DNA from: Phaeobacter sp. B1627
Lineage (GTDB): Bacteria; Pseudomonadota; Alphaproteobacteria; Rhodobacterales; Rhodobacteraceae
DNA length: 64,000 nucleotides
NCBI RefSeq assembly: GCF_006265095.1
Contig: NZ_VCNK01000022.1
Location: 1 to 64,000, forward strand
Direction: 5' to 3'
Shown here: positions 36,217 to 46,320 of the stretch, piece by piece
Layout of the letters: every line of letters begins with the position of its first letter
Position numbering within the stretch: the first letter of the stretch is position 1
The notes under the pieces: generated by a model
Database searches by the model: none
Told to the model about the DNA's origin: nothing
Seen by the model: only the letters and a program-made list of their open reading frames with translations
Position numbers and translations under genes: made by a program

Positions 36217-37494
36217 GTGAACCACTGCCAAAGTATGGTGAGGCGAAATTTAGCATCAGATGGAATCGCCCTCGTGTCTTTTGTCGACCGTCGTATTCAA
36301 ACCCGCCCCAGCAGCGGTGCAGCTCCTTTTGAGCTGAATGAGGTATTCTTCTCACGCACGGATGATCGCGGTGTAATAGCGGCGTGCAATCATGTTTTCC
36401 AGCGCGTCGCACATTTCGAGTGGAGCGAGATCATTGGCGCACCGCATAAGCTTATCCGCCATCAGGACACGCCGCGCGGCCTGTTTCAGCTGTTTTGGGA
36501 TACGCTCAAGAGCGGCAAGACCATCGGCGCCTATGTAAAGAACAAATCCAAAGACAATCTGCATTATTGGGTATTTGCTGCTGTTGTGCCGTGCGAGGGC
36601 GGCTATTTCTCTGCCCGCATCAAACCCAGCAGCGCCTTGTTTGAAGAGGTCCAGGCCATATATGCCAAAATGGCTGCGGCCGAAAATGAAGGGGGCCTAT
36701 CGCCGGTTGACAGCATGCAAATCATGCAGGACTGGGTGCGTGAAAAAGGCTTCGAGGACTATCAGCATTTCGCAGCCCATGCCCTGGCCGAAGAGTTGAT
36801 CGCGAGAGACGAAGGCCTCGGCCGAAAGCCAGACCCGCAAATCTCTGAGCTTCGCCAGATGCTGCGCAATGCCGAAAAGCTGTTGGATGAAACGCATGGA
36901 TTGGTGACCGATTTCGAGGCGATGCACACAATCCCCCATAATCTCCGGGTCATCGCCTCTCGGATTGAGCCCTCCGGCGGTCCGGTCACCGTCCTGTCGC
37001 AAAACTACGGTGCGATGTCGCGCGAAATGTCGGATTGGTTCGAGCGCAACGTCATGGGGCAAAACACCAACTTTGCGACCGTCAAACACTCAGTAAACTC
37101 GAGCCTTTTCGTCGCCGGCCTGAGCCGCATCCTGATCGAATGCGACGAAGAGCTGCAAAAGGAAAGCAAACGTTCCGGCAATGACGACATCGAAAAAGAG
37201 CGTGCTCTGCTCTCTGAACTGGTGGGGCAGCAAGCCGAGCATGCGAGCAAACGTATGGGCGAAGTGGATGTTGAAGCGGTACGCATCATCAACGCCTGCC
37301 ATGTGATGCACCGGCATTTCCTCGGTCTCAGCTCGACGCGCGTCCTTTGCAAGATCGAGAGCGCGCGCCTGCCGTCCTCCGGTGAAACGCTATCTGACAT
37401 TATTGATCAACTCGGCGCTTTTCAGGAGCAAATTTCGGAACGGCTGGAACATATTGCAAAACTGGGTGAGGAAATCCGCTCGGTAGAAAGTTAA
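36217..37494 (+). CDS. PAS domain protein, Aer-like, lacking a receptor signalling tip
   Basis: A 425-aa soluble protein. The N-terminal PAS domain (about residues 45-140) resembles the Aer type: FFSRTDDRGVIAACNHVFQRV, WSEIIGAPHKLIRHQDTPRG (key stretch HKLIRHQDTPRG) and KNKSKDNLHYWVFA. The remainder is mostly helical, with HNLRVIASRIEPSGGP and VLSQNYGAMSREM near residues 250-280. The conserved chemoreceptor hairpin tip is absent. It may be a cytoplasmic sensor that works with chemotaxis or motility proteins, or a non-signalling relative. Several ATG codons are possible at the start (36217, 36238). It lies 6 bp after the Lrp gene and may be cotranscribed. Confidence 0.65.
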   Translation: MNHCQSMVRRNLASDGIALVSFVDRRIQTRPSSGAAPFELNEVFFSRTDDRGVIAACNHVFQRVAHFEWSEIIGAPHKLIRHQDTPRGLFQLFWDTLKSGKTIGAYVKNKSKDNLHYWVFAAVVPCEGGYFSARIKPSSALFEEVQAIYAKMAAAENEGGLSPVDSMQIMQDWVREKGFEDYQHFAAHALAEELIARDEGLGRKPDPQISELRQMLRNAEKLLDETHGLVTDFEAMHTIPHNLRVIASRIEPSGGPVTVLSQNYGAMSREMSDWFERNVMGQNTNFATVKHSVNSSLFVAGLSRILIECDEELQKESKRSGNDDIEKERALLSELVGQQAEHASKRMGEVDVEAVRIINACHVMHRHFLGLSSTRVLCKIESARLPSSGETLSDIIDQLGAFQEQISERLEHIAKLGEEIRSVES

Positions 37495-37554
37495 TCGCAG
37501 GAGACAGCCCTGAGGGCAGATCCGCGCGTAGACAGCGATCCCGAACAAGAAAGT

Positions 37555-37586
37555 GCCCTGCACGCCATCCGGCCTGCAGGGCTTTT
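37555..37586 (+). terminator. Rho-independent terminator after the PAS gene
   Basis: GCCCTGCA and TGCAGGGC form an 8-bp stem around a 12-nt loop and are followed by TTTT, about 60 bp after the stop codon. Confidence 0.65.
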
Positions 37587-37764
37587 GCGTTTTCCGCCCC
37601 TTCGAACGTCCTGCCCTCTTCTCGTCTGCTGCGACCACCCTGCCCACACGGGCAAAGATGCTGCAGAATGGCCACTTTGATAAATTTTTCAAAACAATGC
37701 TCTCTCTCCCGCCAATCACATCCTATGTCTTTGCCAAGTCACCAATTGCTGGCAGTATCGCAGA

Positions 37765-39645
37765 ATGGACAGTTTTCTCTCGCAAGCATCAATCTACCTC
37801 GCAGCCGCAGTCATCGCCGTGCCGATTGCAGCCCGTCTTGGTCTTGGATCCGTTCTGGGGTATTTGGCGGCAGGCATTCTGATTGGGCCGGTCTTCGGGC
37901 TTGTCGGCTCCGAAACAACTGAATTACAACATTTCGCTGAGTTCGGCGTCGTCATGATGCTGTTTCTGATCGGCCTGGAGCTGGAGCCCCGCGCTCTCTG
38001 GGGCATGCGGCACCATCTTCTCGGCCTGGGCGGCTTGCAGATCTTAGGCTCGACTGCCCTTTTGGCCGCCGCAGCGATCGGATTTGGGCACTCATGGCAA
38101 GTCAGCCTGGCTATTGGACTGGCCTTGTCGCTGTCCTCGACCGCCATCGTTTTGCAAACCCTGTCAGAAAAGGGCCTGTCCAGGACAGGGGGCGGGCGGG
38201 CGAGTTTCTCCGTTCTGCTGACACAGGACATAGCGGTGATCCCGATTTTGGCCCTGCTTCCACTGCTGGCCTCGCAGCATGCGGTCAGCCTGTCGGGTGA
38301 TGGTTCCATCCAGCGCGCGGCGGACTCCCATGGCGCAGGCCACCACTCCCTGTCACTGGTCGAGGGCTTGCCTGGATGGGCGGTAACGCTGATGACAATC
38401 GGAGCCATCGCCTTTGTCATCCTGGCGGGCGTTTATCTGACGCGGCCGGTGTTTCGGTTTATTCACGCCTCCAACCTGCGGGAAATGTACACGGCCCTGG
38501 CCCTGCTGATCGTGGTCGGGATCTCCTTCTTGATGACTCTTGTCGGCCTGTCACCGGCGCTCGGTGCCTTTCTGGCAGGGGTCGTTCTCGCCAACAGCGA
38601 ATTCCGTCATGAACTTGAAAGCGACCTTGAGCCGTTCAAGGGCCTCCTGCTTGGGTTGTTCTTCATCACCGTGGGCGCGGGCATAAACTATCGGCTTTTC
38701 CTGGCTGAACCAGGCGACGTCATCGGGCTGGCCTTGCTGGTCATTTTCGCCAAAGGCACGGTTTTATACTTTGTCGGCAAGGCGTTCGGTCTCAAGGGGC
38801 GCAATCACTGGCTGTTCACCCTCGGCCTGGCACAGGCGGGCGAATTCGGATTCGTCTTGCTCGCCTTCTCGATGCAGCTCGATGTTGTGACCCCCGATCT
38901 GTCGGAAAAACTATTGTTGGTCATCGCGCTATCGATGCTGATCACACCGCTCCTGTTCATCCTCTACGAGATGCTGTCGCGTCGGATGAAGGACACGCAG
39001 CATGTCGAGCACACACCGGATGAAATAGACGAAGAAGGCACGGTTATCATTGCAGGCATCGGCCGGTTTGGACAGATTGTGCACCGGCTCGTCAATTCCA
39101 GCGGCTTCAAGACCGTCCTGCTCGACAGCGACATGAAGGCGGTCCAGCTGATGCGCAGGTTCGGCATCAAGAGCTTTCTGGGGGATCCGACACGGCCCGA
39201 ACTGTTGAAGGCCGCAGGCATTGCCAAGGCAAAAGTTCTGGTCGTCGCGCTTGATGACAAGGAGAAAGCGACCAAGCTGGTCGCCTACGCCGGGCGCCAC
39301 TATCCGGATGTTCACATCGTCGCACGCGCCTATGATCGCAACCATGCATTCGAACTCTACAAGGCGGGTGCCAATGATATTGTCCGTGAGATGTTTGACA
39401 GCTCCCTGCGTGCCGGGCGCTACGTGCTGGAGAACATCGGCCTGAGCGAATATGAAGCGGCGCAGGCAGAGCAGACTTTCTACGCCCATGATCGCCATAC
39501 CGTGCGCGAGTTGGCGGCTCACTGGATCCCGGGCACCCCCGCCAGCGAAAACCCAGGCTACATCAAGCGGTCAAAAGAGCTTGAAAAAGATCTGGAAACG
39601 GCTCTTCTGTCGCTGGCCGAGGAGCATGCTAAAAAATCTGCCTGA
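37765..39645 (+). CDS. Monovalent cation:proton antiporter, KefB/KefC type (CPA2)
   Basis: A 626-aa inner-membrane protein. About twelve helices span residues 1-400, with the family segments GYLAAGILIGPVFGLV and FGVVMMLFLIGLELEP, and LSLSSTAIVLQTL near residue 122. A cytoplasmic RCK/TrkA-N domain follows (GIGRFGQIVHRL near residue 430), ending in a charged tail. The family mediates K+ efflux, often gated by NAD(H) or glutathione adducts. Here no KefF/KefG-type flavoprotein is adjacent. The ribosome site is weak, but the ATG fits the family N-terminus. Confidence 0.9.
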   Translation: MDSFLSQASIYLAAAVIAVPIAARLGLGSVLGYLAAGILIGPVFGLVGSETTELQHFAEFGVVMMLFLIGLELEPRALWGMRHHLLGLGGLQILGSTALLAAAAIGFGHSWQVSLAIGLALSLSSTAIVLQTLSEKGLSRTGGGRASFSVLLTQDIAVIPILALLPLLASQHAVSLSGDGSIQRAADSHGAGHHSLSLVEGLPGWAVTLMTIGAIAFVILAGVYLTRPVFRFIHASNLREMYTALALLIVVGISFLMTLVGLSPALGAFLAGVVLANSEFRHELESDLEPFKGLLLGLFFITVGAGINYRLFLAEPGDVIGLALLVIFAKGTVLYFVGKAFGLKGRNHWLFTLGLAQAGEFGFVLLAFSMQLDVVTPDLSEKLLLVIALSMLITPLLFILYEMLSRRMKDTQHVEHTPDEIDEEGTVIIAGIGRFGQIVHRLVNSSGFKTVLLDSDMKAVQLMRRFGIKSFLGDPTRPELLKAAGIAKAKVLVVALDDKEKATKLVAYAGRHYPDVHIVARAYDRNHAFELYKAGANDIVREMFDSSLRAGRYVLENIGLSEYEAAQAEQTFYAHDRHTVRELAAHWIPGTPASENPGYIKRSKELEKDLETALLSLAEEHAKKSA

Positions 39646-39662
39646 TCGGATCGGGCAGATTT
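39634..39662 (+). terminator. Terminator overlapping the antiporter stop codon
   Basis: AAATCTGCC and GGCAGATTT form a 9-bp stem around an 11-nt loop that includes the TGA stop codon, with A- and T-rich flanks. It may act in both directions between this gene and the convergent cobT. Confidence 0.55.
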
Positions 39663-39686
39663 AATGTGCTCGGGGATCGTCCGCAA

Positions 39687-40703
39687 TTATCCGTCGGACA
39701 CCCCTGCTTCGGCGAACGTAGCCATGCCGCTATGACACGCGACGGCGCCCTTCAACACCTGGATTGCCAAAGCCGCCCCGGAGCCTTCTCCCAAGCGCAA
39801 CCCAAGGGACAACAACGGTGTTTTTCCCAATTGGGCCAGCAAGGTGGCGTGGGCCCTTTCGGCGCTTTGATGACCAGCAATTGCGTGATCCAGCGCGTCA
39901 TTGTTCACCTGAAACAGGCAGGCTGCAGCCGCGCAACATATGAAACCATCCAGAATGACCGGAATCCGCAGGACCCGTGCGGCCGCGATGGCACCGGCCA
40001 TGGCCGCCACTTCCCGGCCACCCAGAGCGCGCAAAACCTCCAGGCCATCGCCCCCCCGATCACCGTGCAAGGCAACCGCCTCTGCCACCACCTGCGTCTT
40101 CAGGCTCAGACCGTCGTCCGTCACGCCGGTGCCCCGCCCTGTCCAGTCTGACGCCTCACCCCCATACAACGCATGGCAAATCGCGGCGGCTGAGGTGGTG
40201 TTGCCGATCCCCATCTCGCCGACGACCAGCAGGTCAGACGCCGGATCGACCGCGTTCCAGCCTGCGCGCAAAGCGTCCAGCACGTCCCCTTCGGACATCG
40301 CAGGCGCAGCTGTGAAATCCGCCGTCGGTCGGCCAAGGTCCAGCGCATGCACATCCATACGTGCGCCCGCCAGTTTGGCCAATTGGTTGATCGCGGCACC
40401 TCCGGCCTGAAAATTTGCCACCATCTGCTCTGTGACTTCGGCGGGAAAGGCGGAAACACCTCGGGCTGTCACCCCGTGATTTCCCGCAAAAACAACAACT
40501 TGCGGCGCCGTTACCTCTGGGCGGTCGGAGCCCCTCCAACTGCCATACCAAATGGCAATGTCTTCCAACCGGCCAAGCGCGCCGGGCGGCTTCGTCAACT
40601 GTTCGTTCCGCTCCACACAGGCGGCGCGCGCCGCGGCATCCGGTGGGGGCGCGTCAGCCAATGCGGATCGGAAGGTAGACAGGGTCAGTAATTCTGGCAG
40701 CAT
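39687..40703 (-). CDS. cobT: Nicotinate-nucleotide-dimethylbenzimidazole phosphoribosyltransferase
   Basis: A 338-aa CobT that activates the lower ligand of cobalamin (alpha-ribazole phosphate formation). Family marks: [13 protein letters not shown] near residue 37, [20 protein letters not shown] near residue 72 (core FAGNHGV), [13 protein letters not shown] near residue 167, and the catalytic Glu in [11 protein letters not shown] near the C-terminus. The ATG at 40703 has GAGG upstream and avoids the longer reading from 40730. It is divergent from cobS 101 bp away, the usual pairing. No cobalamin riboswitch was recognised between them. Confidence 0.95.
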   Translation of the reverse strand: MLPELLTLSTFRSALADAPPPDAAARAACVERNEQLTKPPGALGRLEDIAIWYGSWRGSDRPEVTAPQVVVFAGNHGVTARGVSAFPAEVTEQMVANFQAGGAAINQLAKLAGARMDVHALDLGRPTADFTAAPAMSEGDVLDALRAGWNAVDPASDLLVVGEMGIGNTTSAAAICHALYGGEASDWTGRGTGVTDDGLSLKTQVVAEAVALHGDRGGDGLEVLRALGGREVAAMAGAIAAARVLRIPVILDGFICCAAAACLFQVNNDALDHAIAGHQSAERAHATLLAQLGKTPLLSLGLRLGEGSGAALAIQVLKGAVACHSGMATFAEAGVSDG

Positions 40704-40804
40704 GAAAAGCCTCGTTGCGTCGGACGGCACCAGCCGGGTAAAGCGGTGTCAGACCTGTTTATCGCTCTCGCTCCGCGCCGAGAAGCCCTGCCAGAGGCAC
40801 CACC

Positions 40805-41557
40805 ATGCGAAAAAACGACATCATCGCGACGGATATGCTGCTTGCCTTCGTTTTGCTGACGCGGCTGCCCCTGCCCCATTTGTCCAAAGCAGCGTTTGTG
40901 CATCAGCGCCGCGCGGTCTGGGCCTTTCCTCTGGTCGGTCTCGCGGTCGGCGCGCTGGCGACAGGGACTGCCGCGCTGGCGCTTCTCTGGTGGCCCCCCA
41001 GTGTGGCTGCGGGCCTCGCGCTATTGGTCCAGATCCTGATCACGGGGGCGATGCACGAAGACGGTCTGGCGGATAGCGCCGATGGGGTCTGGGGTGGTTT
41101 CGACCGCGCGCGCCGGCTGGAGATCATGAAGGACAGCCATATCGGCACATATGGCGTATTGGCGTTGCTGCTAGTCACCGCATTGCGATGGGTTTTGCTG
41201 ACCGCACTCTTGTCGGCTGGGGCGATCTGGGCGCTGCTGGCGCTGGGGGCGCTCAGCCGTGCGAGCCTGCCGGTCATGATGGCCAGCCTTCCAAATGCGC
41301 GCGGCAGCGGGCTGTCGCAAAACGTCGGGCGCCCGCGCTGGACGTCCGTATACATCGGGATTGCCATCGCGCTCGGCTTCAGCCTCTGGGCAGTCGGACC
41401 CGTGGCCGGGGTGGTCGCGATTTCCCTATGCCCAGTGGTCCTTGCAGTGCGTGCCGTTGCCCGCGTCAAGATCGGCGGGCAGACGGGTGATATCCTCGGC
41501 GCAACGCAGCAGATTACCGAGGTCTGCGCCGCGCTCGTGCTGCTCGCCTTCCTGTAG
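40805..41557 (+). CDS. cobS: Adenosylcobinamide-GDP ribazoletransferase (cobalamin synthase)
   Basis: A 250-aa membrane enzyme for the last joining step of cobalamin assembly, using the product of CobT. The family motif HEDGLADSADGVWGGFDRARRLEIMKD (key part HEDGLADSADGVWGG, near residue 80) is intact and several hydrophobic helices are present. It is divergent from cobT and converges on carD, with a shared terminator. Confidence 0.95.
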   Translation: MRKNDIIATDMLLAFVLLTRLPLPHLSKAAFVHQRRAVWAFPLVGLAVGALATGTAALALLWWPPSVAAGLALLVQILITGAMHEDGLADSADGVWGGFDRARRLEIMKDSHIGTYGVLALLLVTALRWVLLTALLSAGAIWALLALGALSRASLPVMMASLPNARGSGLSQNVGRPRWTSVYIGIAIALGFSLWAVGPVAGVVAISLCPVVLAVRAVARVKIGGQTGDILGATQQITEVCAALVLLAFL

Positions 41558-41587
41558 GACTGATCCGTGACCGCCAGTTGGCGCAGG

Positions 41588-41617
41588 AAAAAGGCCGCTC
41601 CCCGGAGGGAACGGCCT
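41588..41617 (-). terminator. Rho-independent terminator of carD
   Basis: Read on the minus strand, AGGCCG-TTCCC-TCCG-GGGAG-CGGCCT is followed by TTTTT. It lies 27 bp after the carD stop and may also stop cobS transcripts. Confidence 0.8.
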
Positions 41618-41643
41618 CAAATTTCAGGGAATGACGACGCCTG

Positions 41644-42156
41644 TCAGGCCGCGACGCGAGAGGTCAATACGTCTCCGACCTGTTTGGCCGCAGAGATCTC
41701 ATCCCCCCCAGAGACGGCGGCAACTTCGCGGGTCAGACGCTCCAGCGCCGCTTCGTACAACTGACGCTCAGAGTAGCTCTGCTCGCGCTGGTCATCGGTG
41801 CGGTGAAGGTCGCGCACCACTTCTGCGATCGCAATCAGATCGCCGGAGTTGATCTTTTGCTCATACTCCTGCGCCCGGCGCGACCACATCGCGCGCTTGA
41901 CCTTGGCTTTGCCCTTCAGGGTCTTCATCGCCTGATCGATCACATCCGGAGAGGACAGCGAGCGCATGCCGATGTCGATCGCCTTGTGGGTCGGAACCCG
42001 CAGGGTCATCTTGTCTTTTTCAAAGGTAATTACGAATAGCTCCAGCTTGTAGCCGGCAACTTCCTGCTCCTCGATCGAAATGATCTGGCCAACCCCATGG
42101 GCTGGATAGACGACGTATTCGTTCGGGCGGAACTCGAGCTTCTTCGATTTGGTCAT
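41644..42156 (-). CDS. carD: CarD-family transcriptional regulator
   Basis: A 170-aa CarD/CdnL-type protein that binds RNA polymerase and stabilises open promoter complexes. The N-terminal Tudor-like RNAP-interaction domain holds NEYVVYPAHGVGQIISIEE, and the helical DNA-binding part holds SLSSPDVIDQAMKTL and KRAMWSRRAQEYEQKI. The ATG at 42156 has GAGGAAAG upstream. The 291-bp space between it and fdxA holds its promoter; no other feature was recognised there. Confidence 0.93.
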   Translation of the reverse strand: MTKSKKLEFRPNEYVVYPAHGVGQIISIEEQEVAGYKLELFVITFEKDKMTLRVPTHKAIDIGMRSLSSPDVIDQAMKTLKGKAKVKRAMWSRRAQEYEQKINSGDLIAIAEVVRDLHRTDDQREQSYSERQLYEAALERLTREVAAVSGGDEISAAKQVGDVLTSRVAA

Positions 42157-42447
42157 ACAGGTCTTTCCTCGCGATGACACGGCAACCACGCCGAGTATGC
42201 CGGGCTAAAAAAGACCATCAGGACCGGAAAACCAACACATCCGGATGTCATTTCAGCGCAGCAAGCCCACCAAGAGACACACGACTCAACGTGGTCATCA
42301 CGGCAGGCGGTATTCTACAAACTTCATTACATCCAGGCATCGTATCACAAAAACGCGCCCACCGAAAGGTCGAGACGCAGCATTGTGATATGCGCACCAG
42401 TCATTCACGGCCATGTCAGGTAAAAATCGCTGAACCTGCGGGTTGTG

Positions 42448-42786
42448 TCAGCCACCTTCACCGGGCGCCTCAGAGAAGTACTTCTCCAGCTTGCCCTCTT
42501 CGCCATCGCGCTCTTCATGGCCTGGCATCGCGTCTTTCTTGGTCACGATGACGGGCCAAAGTTCGGAGTATTTGCGATTGAACTCCACCCATTTATCCAT
42601 ATCCGGCTCGGTGTCCGGACGGATGGCATCGGCAGGGCATTCAGGCTCGCACACACCGCAATCGATGCATTCGTCGGGGTGGATCACCAATGTGTTCTCA
42701 CCCTCGTAGAAACAGTCAACCGGACACACTTCGACGCAGTCGGTGTATTTGCAAGCGATGCAGTTGTCCGTAACGACATAGGTCAT
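42448..42786 (-). CDS. fdxA: 7Fe ferredoxin (FdxA)
   Basis: A 112-aa soluble ferredoxin. The N-terminus ([20 protein letters not shown]) carries the mixed [3Fe-4S]/[4Fe-4S] cysteine pattern, and the second set is [12 protein letters not shown]. The C-terminal extension is typical of FdxA from alphaproteobacteria. It lies between the S4 protein gene (66 bp upstream) and carD on the same strand, a conserved order. Partner enzymes are unknown. Confidence 0.95.
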   Translation of the reverse strand: MTYVVTDNCIACKYTDCVEVCPVDCFYEGENTLVIHPDECIDCGVCEPECPADAIRPDTEPDMDKWVEFNRKYSELWPVIVTKKDAMPGHEERDGEEGKLEKYFSEAPGEGG

Positions 42787-42852
42787 TTTGGCTGGAATCC
42801 CGTTTAAGTGTCTGGGGCGTAGCTAATCCACAAGCGCGCAGGCTTCAAGTCG

Positions 42853-43227
42853 TCAATGGTCTTCCCATATGCGAGTAAGACCAAGCGCCCTGCGTGATCT
42901 TTTATCAGGACGACCTTTTCCTTCGAATTTCGGATTTGCAGGTGATTTTTCCTGCGGCTCCGTCATATCGAAGTACAGTGTCTGCGCCTCTGTGGCAGGT
43001 CCCCGCCGTTCGGAGAGGGAGACGATGCGAACCACACGAACCTGATGACCCTGTGAAAAGGTCAGAACGTCCTCAACTGTTACATTTTGCGAAGGTTTCA
43101 ACACTTTGGCACCATTCACGCGGACATGCCCGGCCCCGACCTGCTTGGCCGCCAACGAGCGGGTCTTGAAGAACCGCGCGTGCCACAGCCACTTGTCGAT
43201 ACGGATCTTATCCGCGTGAACACTCAT
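42853..43227 (-). CDS. S4-domain RNA-binding protein (Hsp15-like)
   Basis: A 124-aa protein with an N-terminal S4 RNA-binding domain (IRIDKWLWHARFFKTRSLAA, about residues 9-28, then HVRVNGAKVLKPSQ). Hsp15 relatives rescue stalled 50S subunits that carry nascent chains. The C-terminus is basic. It starts 7 bp after the helicase stop, so the two are cotranscribed. Confidence 0.9.
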   Translation of the reverse strand: MSVHADKIRIDKWLWHARFFKTRSLAAKQVGAGHVRVNGAKVLKPSQNVTVEDVLTFSQGHQVRVVRIVSLSERRGPATEAQTLYFDMTEPQEKSPANPKFEGKGRPDKRSRRALGLTRIWEDH

Positions 43228-43234
43228 GCCAACA

Positions 43235-46200
43235 TCAGTCGCCTTGCTTCAATCCCATCAATGCAGCTGCAAAGGGATTGTCCGGATCAATCGGCTTTTC
43301 CTTCTTCGGAGGACGGGAGGAATAGGTCTTGGCGCCTTTGTTCTGGTCCCGGTCATTGCGGCCAGCTTTTTTGCCGCCCGGCTTGCCCTGCGGCTTGCCG
43401 CCGCTGCGGGGTTTGCCCCGGTTGCCACCGGCCGCATCGGGTTTCGCGCCGTCACGGCCCTGGTTCTGGCCACGGCCCTCTCCACGACGTTGCCCGCGCG
43501 GATTGCCACCCTGACGTGCGGGGCGGCCCCAAGTGAAGGAATAGAAGACCTCCAGTTCGGGTGCATCCACGGCCGCGTCGGCGGCTTCGCCGATAGGGGT
43601 TTCCGAATCAGCCGTCTCCGCGACCGGATCCGCCGAGGCGGGGGGCGCTGGGTCTTCGGCGATCGGCGCGACACCCTGATCGATGATATCAGCGGTGCCC
43701 TCGGGGACATCCGCAGGCGCCACTGTCTCAGGCTCCACTGACGCAGCGTCCACTGGCGCAGCATCGCCCTCGACCGGAGCGGCCGCAGGCGTGTTTTCGA
43801 CAGCCGCGGCCGCGTCCATGACGGGCATATCGGCATCGGCTGTGCCGGTTTCAGTCACGACAGTATCCACTGCCTTGACCTTGATCCGCTCGCCCTTCTC
43901 GGCCTTGTAGCCCAGCCCCTGCATCAGGTCGGCGAACTGTTCCAGCGTCATGCCGGTGATCGACAGCATGTCCGGTTTCGCCTCGAAACCGCCGCGGCTG
44001 TCTTCGGCCCGCAGAAGATCGGCAAGACGTTCCAGCATATCGATACGGATCATCCGCTGACCTGCCGCACGGTAGCCTGCGATGGTGTCATAGCCTTCGG
44101 GCGCATCCAGCGGAGTAGGCACGGTGACCAGACCCGGAGGCGGTGCTTCGGGGAATTCCTGCAGCCCGTTGGACAGGCCCCAGAGCAGCAAACGCAGACG
44201 CGTCGGGGCAGGTTTCAGCAACAGCGGCATGAAAATAGTGAACTGACCAAAGCGGATACCATGTTTGCGCAGCGCGCCGCGGGCATCCTGATCGAGGTCC
44301 TTCACCTCCTGGGCGACCGACGCACGCGGCAGAACGCCCAACGATTCGACCATGCGGAACGCAAAGCCACGCGCCAGACCTGACAGGGCTTCGTCCTTCT
44401 GCAGGTTGATCAGGGGCTCAAACAAGGCCTGGATCTTGCGCGTGATGAAATGCTGCAGCCGTCGTTCGACCTTTTGCGCCACATCGGGCCCGGCGGCATC
44501 GTCAACGAACACCTCGATCCGGGGGGTCAGAGGATCCGCACCGGCCACCAGCTTGCCGATTGCATGTTCGCCCCACATCAGGCCGCCCTGCTCGGTATAG
44601 TCGATTTCGGTATCCGGAGCATTGTAGAACCGGTCCGCGCGCAGATGAAACTGCGGCGCCAGCGCCTGCAAGGACGCGGATTTCAACGCCTTCGCTTCGG
44701 CGCCCTGCGCGGTTTTGTCCGGCGAAAACCGGAAGCCTTCGAGTTTACCGACGAATTCGCCTTCGACGGTCACTTCACCCTGGTCATTTACTTCGGCCAA
44801 AAGGGCCTCCTTCTGTTTGAGCCGCCGCAGCAATACAGATGTACGCCGGTCCACAAATCGTTGCGTCAGACGCGCGTGCAGAGCGTCAGACAACCTGTCT
44901 TCTATAGTGCGGGTCACGTCCCGCCAATGACTTTCGTCACGCAACCAACCGTTTCGCTGCGCGACATAGGTCCATGTGCGGATAAACGCCAAGCGTTTCG
45001 ACAATGTGTCAATATCGCCTTCCGTACGGTCAATCCGTCTGATTTGACGGGCAAACCAGTCATCCGGCACAACTCCGCCATCCTGAAGATAGCCGAAAAT
45101 GCCGCCAAGCAAAGAAGAATGCTCGGAATGACTGATTCCACGGAAATCCGGAATCCGGCATACATCCCACAAAAGCCGCACGCTCTGCGCATCACGGGTC
45201 CGGTCGCGGATTGCTCCGTCCTGGGACAATGTCTTCAGAACCAGCAGATCATCGGCATCCCGCGCCTTGGTCAGAACCTCGTCCGCAGGATTTGATTCGA
45301 GCGACTGGATCAATGCCTCCACCGTGCCAAACCGCAGATCCGCCGACCGCCAGTTGAGCTTTTTCAGGGGCGTGAAGCGGTGCTCCATGATCGCTTCGGC
45401 AACGCCCTCGTCCAACGGGCGGGCATCGCCCGTGACCCCAAAGGAGCCATGGCTCATGCCGCGGCCCGCGCGACCTGCGATCTGGGCCAGCTCATTGGGC
45501 GCCAGGGGCCGCATCCGCCGCCCGTCAAACTTTGCGGTGGAGGAGAACGCCACATGGTCCACATCCAGGTTCAACCCCATGCCGATAGCATCGGTCGCCA
45601 CCAGATAGTCCACTTCGCCGTTCTGATACAGCTCGACCTGCGCGTTGCGCGTGCGCGGGCTGAGCGCCCCCATCACCACCGCTGCCCCGCCTTTCTGGCG
45701 CCGGATCAACTCGGCGATCGCATAGACATTGTCGACGCTGAAGCCGACGATGGCCGTGCGTGCAGGCATCCGGCTGATCTTTTTCGATCCCGAGTAGACC
45801 AGATCCGACATCCGCTCGCGCCGCACGAATTCGACGCCCGGCACCAGTTCGCGGATCGGACCGCGCATCGTATCCGCCCCCAGAAACAGCGTCTCCTGGG
45901 TGCCCCGCGCATGCAGCAGCCGATTGGTAAACACATGGCCGCGCTCCGGATCGGCGCAGAGCTGGATTTCGTCGATGGCAAGAAAGTCGCAGCCTATCCC
46001 CTCCGGCATCGCCTCCACCGTGCAGATCCAGTATTGCGCCCGAGGCGGTACGATCCGTTCCTCGCCGGTGATCAACGCCACCACCGAGGGGCCGCGCAGG
46101 CCCACGATCTTGTCATAGACCTCGCGCGCCAGAAGCCGGAGCGGAAAGCCCATGACCCCGGTGCGGTATCCCAGCATGCGGTCGATTGCATAATGGGTTT

Positions 46201-46252
46201 TACCTGTATTGGTCGGGCCAAGAACGGCCACGACCCGGGATGCAGTCGTCAT
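43235..46252 (-). CDS. Suv3-like DEAD/DEAH-box RNA helicase with RG-rich tail
   Basis: A helicase of about 1005 aa. Walker A is GPTNTGKT near residue 14, Walker B/DEAD-like DEIQLCAD near 91, and motif VI QIAGRAGRG near 260; ATDAIGMGLN precedes it. The middle resembles the mitochondrial Suv3 C-terminal domains. From about residue 830 the sequence becomes Ala/Pro/acidic, then a basic Gly/Arg/Lys-rich tail (RGQRRGEGRGQNQGR), a likely RNA-binding tract. It is expected to act in RNA turnover. The ATG at 46252 is chosen over a GTG at 46267 because GGAG is well placed before it; the choice is uncertain. Confidence 0.88.
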   Translation of the reverse strand: MTTASRVVAVLGPTNTGKTHYAIDRMLGYRTGVMGFPLRLLAREVYDKIVGLRGPSVVALITGEERIVPPRAQYWICTVEAMPEGIGCDFLAIDEIQLCADPERGHVFTNRLLHARGTQETLFLGADTMRGPIRELVPGVEFVRRERMSDLVYSGSKKISRMPARTAIVGFSVDNVYAIAELIRRQKGGAAVVMGALSPRTRNAQVELYQNGEVDYLVATDAIGMGLNLDVDHVAFSSTAKFDGRRMRPLAPNELAQIAGRAGRGMSHGSFGVTGDARPLDEGVAEAIMEHRFTPLKKLNWRSADLRFGTVEALIQSLESNPADEVLTKARDADDLLVLKTLSQDGAIRDRTRDAQSVRLLWDVCRIPDFRGISHSEHSSLLGGIFGYLQDGGVVPDDWFARQIRRIDRTEGDIDTLSKRLAFIRTWTYVAQRNGWLRDESHWRDVTRTIEDRLSDALHARLTQRFVDRRTSVLLRRLKQKEALLAEVNDQGEVTVEGEFVGKLEGFRFSPDKTAQGAEAKALKSASLQALAPQFHLRADRFYNAPDTEIDYTEQGGLMWGEHAIGKLVAGADPLTPRIEVFVDDAAGPDVAQKVERRLQHFITRKIQALFEPLINLQKDEALSGLARGFAFRMVESLGVLPRASVAQEVKDLDQDARGALRKHGIRFGQFTIFMPLLLKPAPTRLRLLLWGLSNGLQEFPEAPPPGLVTVPTPLDAPEGYDTIAGYRAAGQRMIRIDMLERLADLLRAEDSRGGFEAKPDMLSITGMTLEQFADLMQGLGYKAEKGERIKVKAVDTVVTETGTADADMPVMDAAAAVENTPAAAPVEGDAAPVDAASVEPETVAPADVPEGTADIIDQGVAPIAEDPAPPASADPVAETADSETPIGEAADAAVDAPELEVFYSFTWGRPARQGGNPRGQRRGEGRGQNQGRDGAKPDAAGGNRGKPRSGGKPQGKPGGKKAGRNDRDQNKGAKTYSSRPPKKEKPIDPDNPFAAALMGLKQGD

Positions 46253-46320
46253 TGCACCAGTCTCCACGCGCGCCCTGCACCCCGGCGCACAGCCGGTGTC
46301 AGGGGATCAATTTCAGGGGA

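Noticed and set aside
40704-40804. Possible cobalamin riboswitch between cobT and cobS
   Set aside because: The gap is only 101 bp and no B12-box-like core was recognised.
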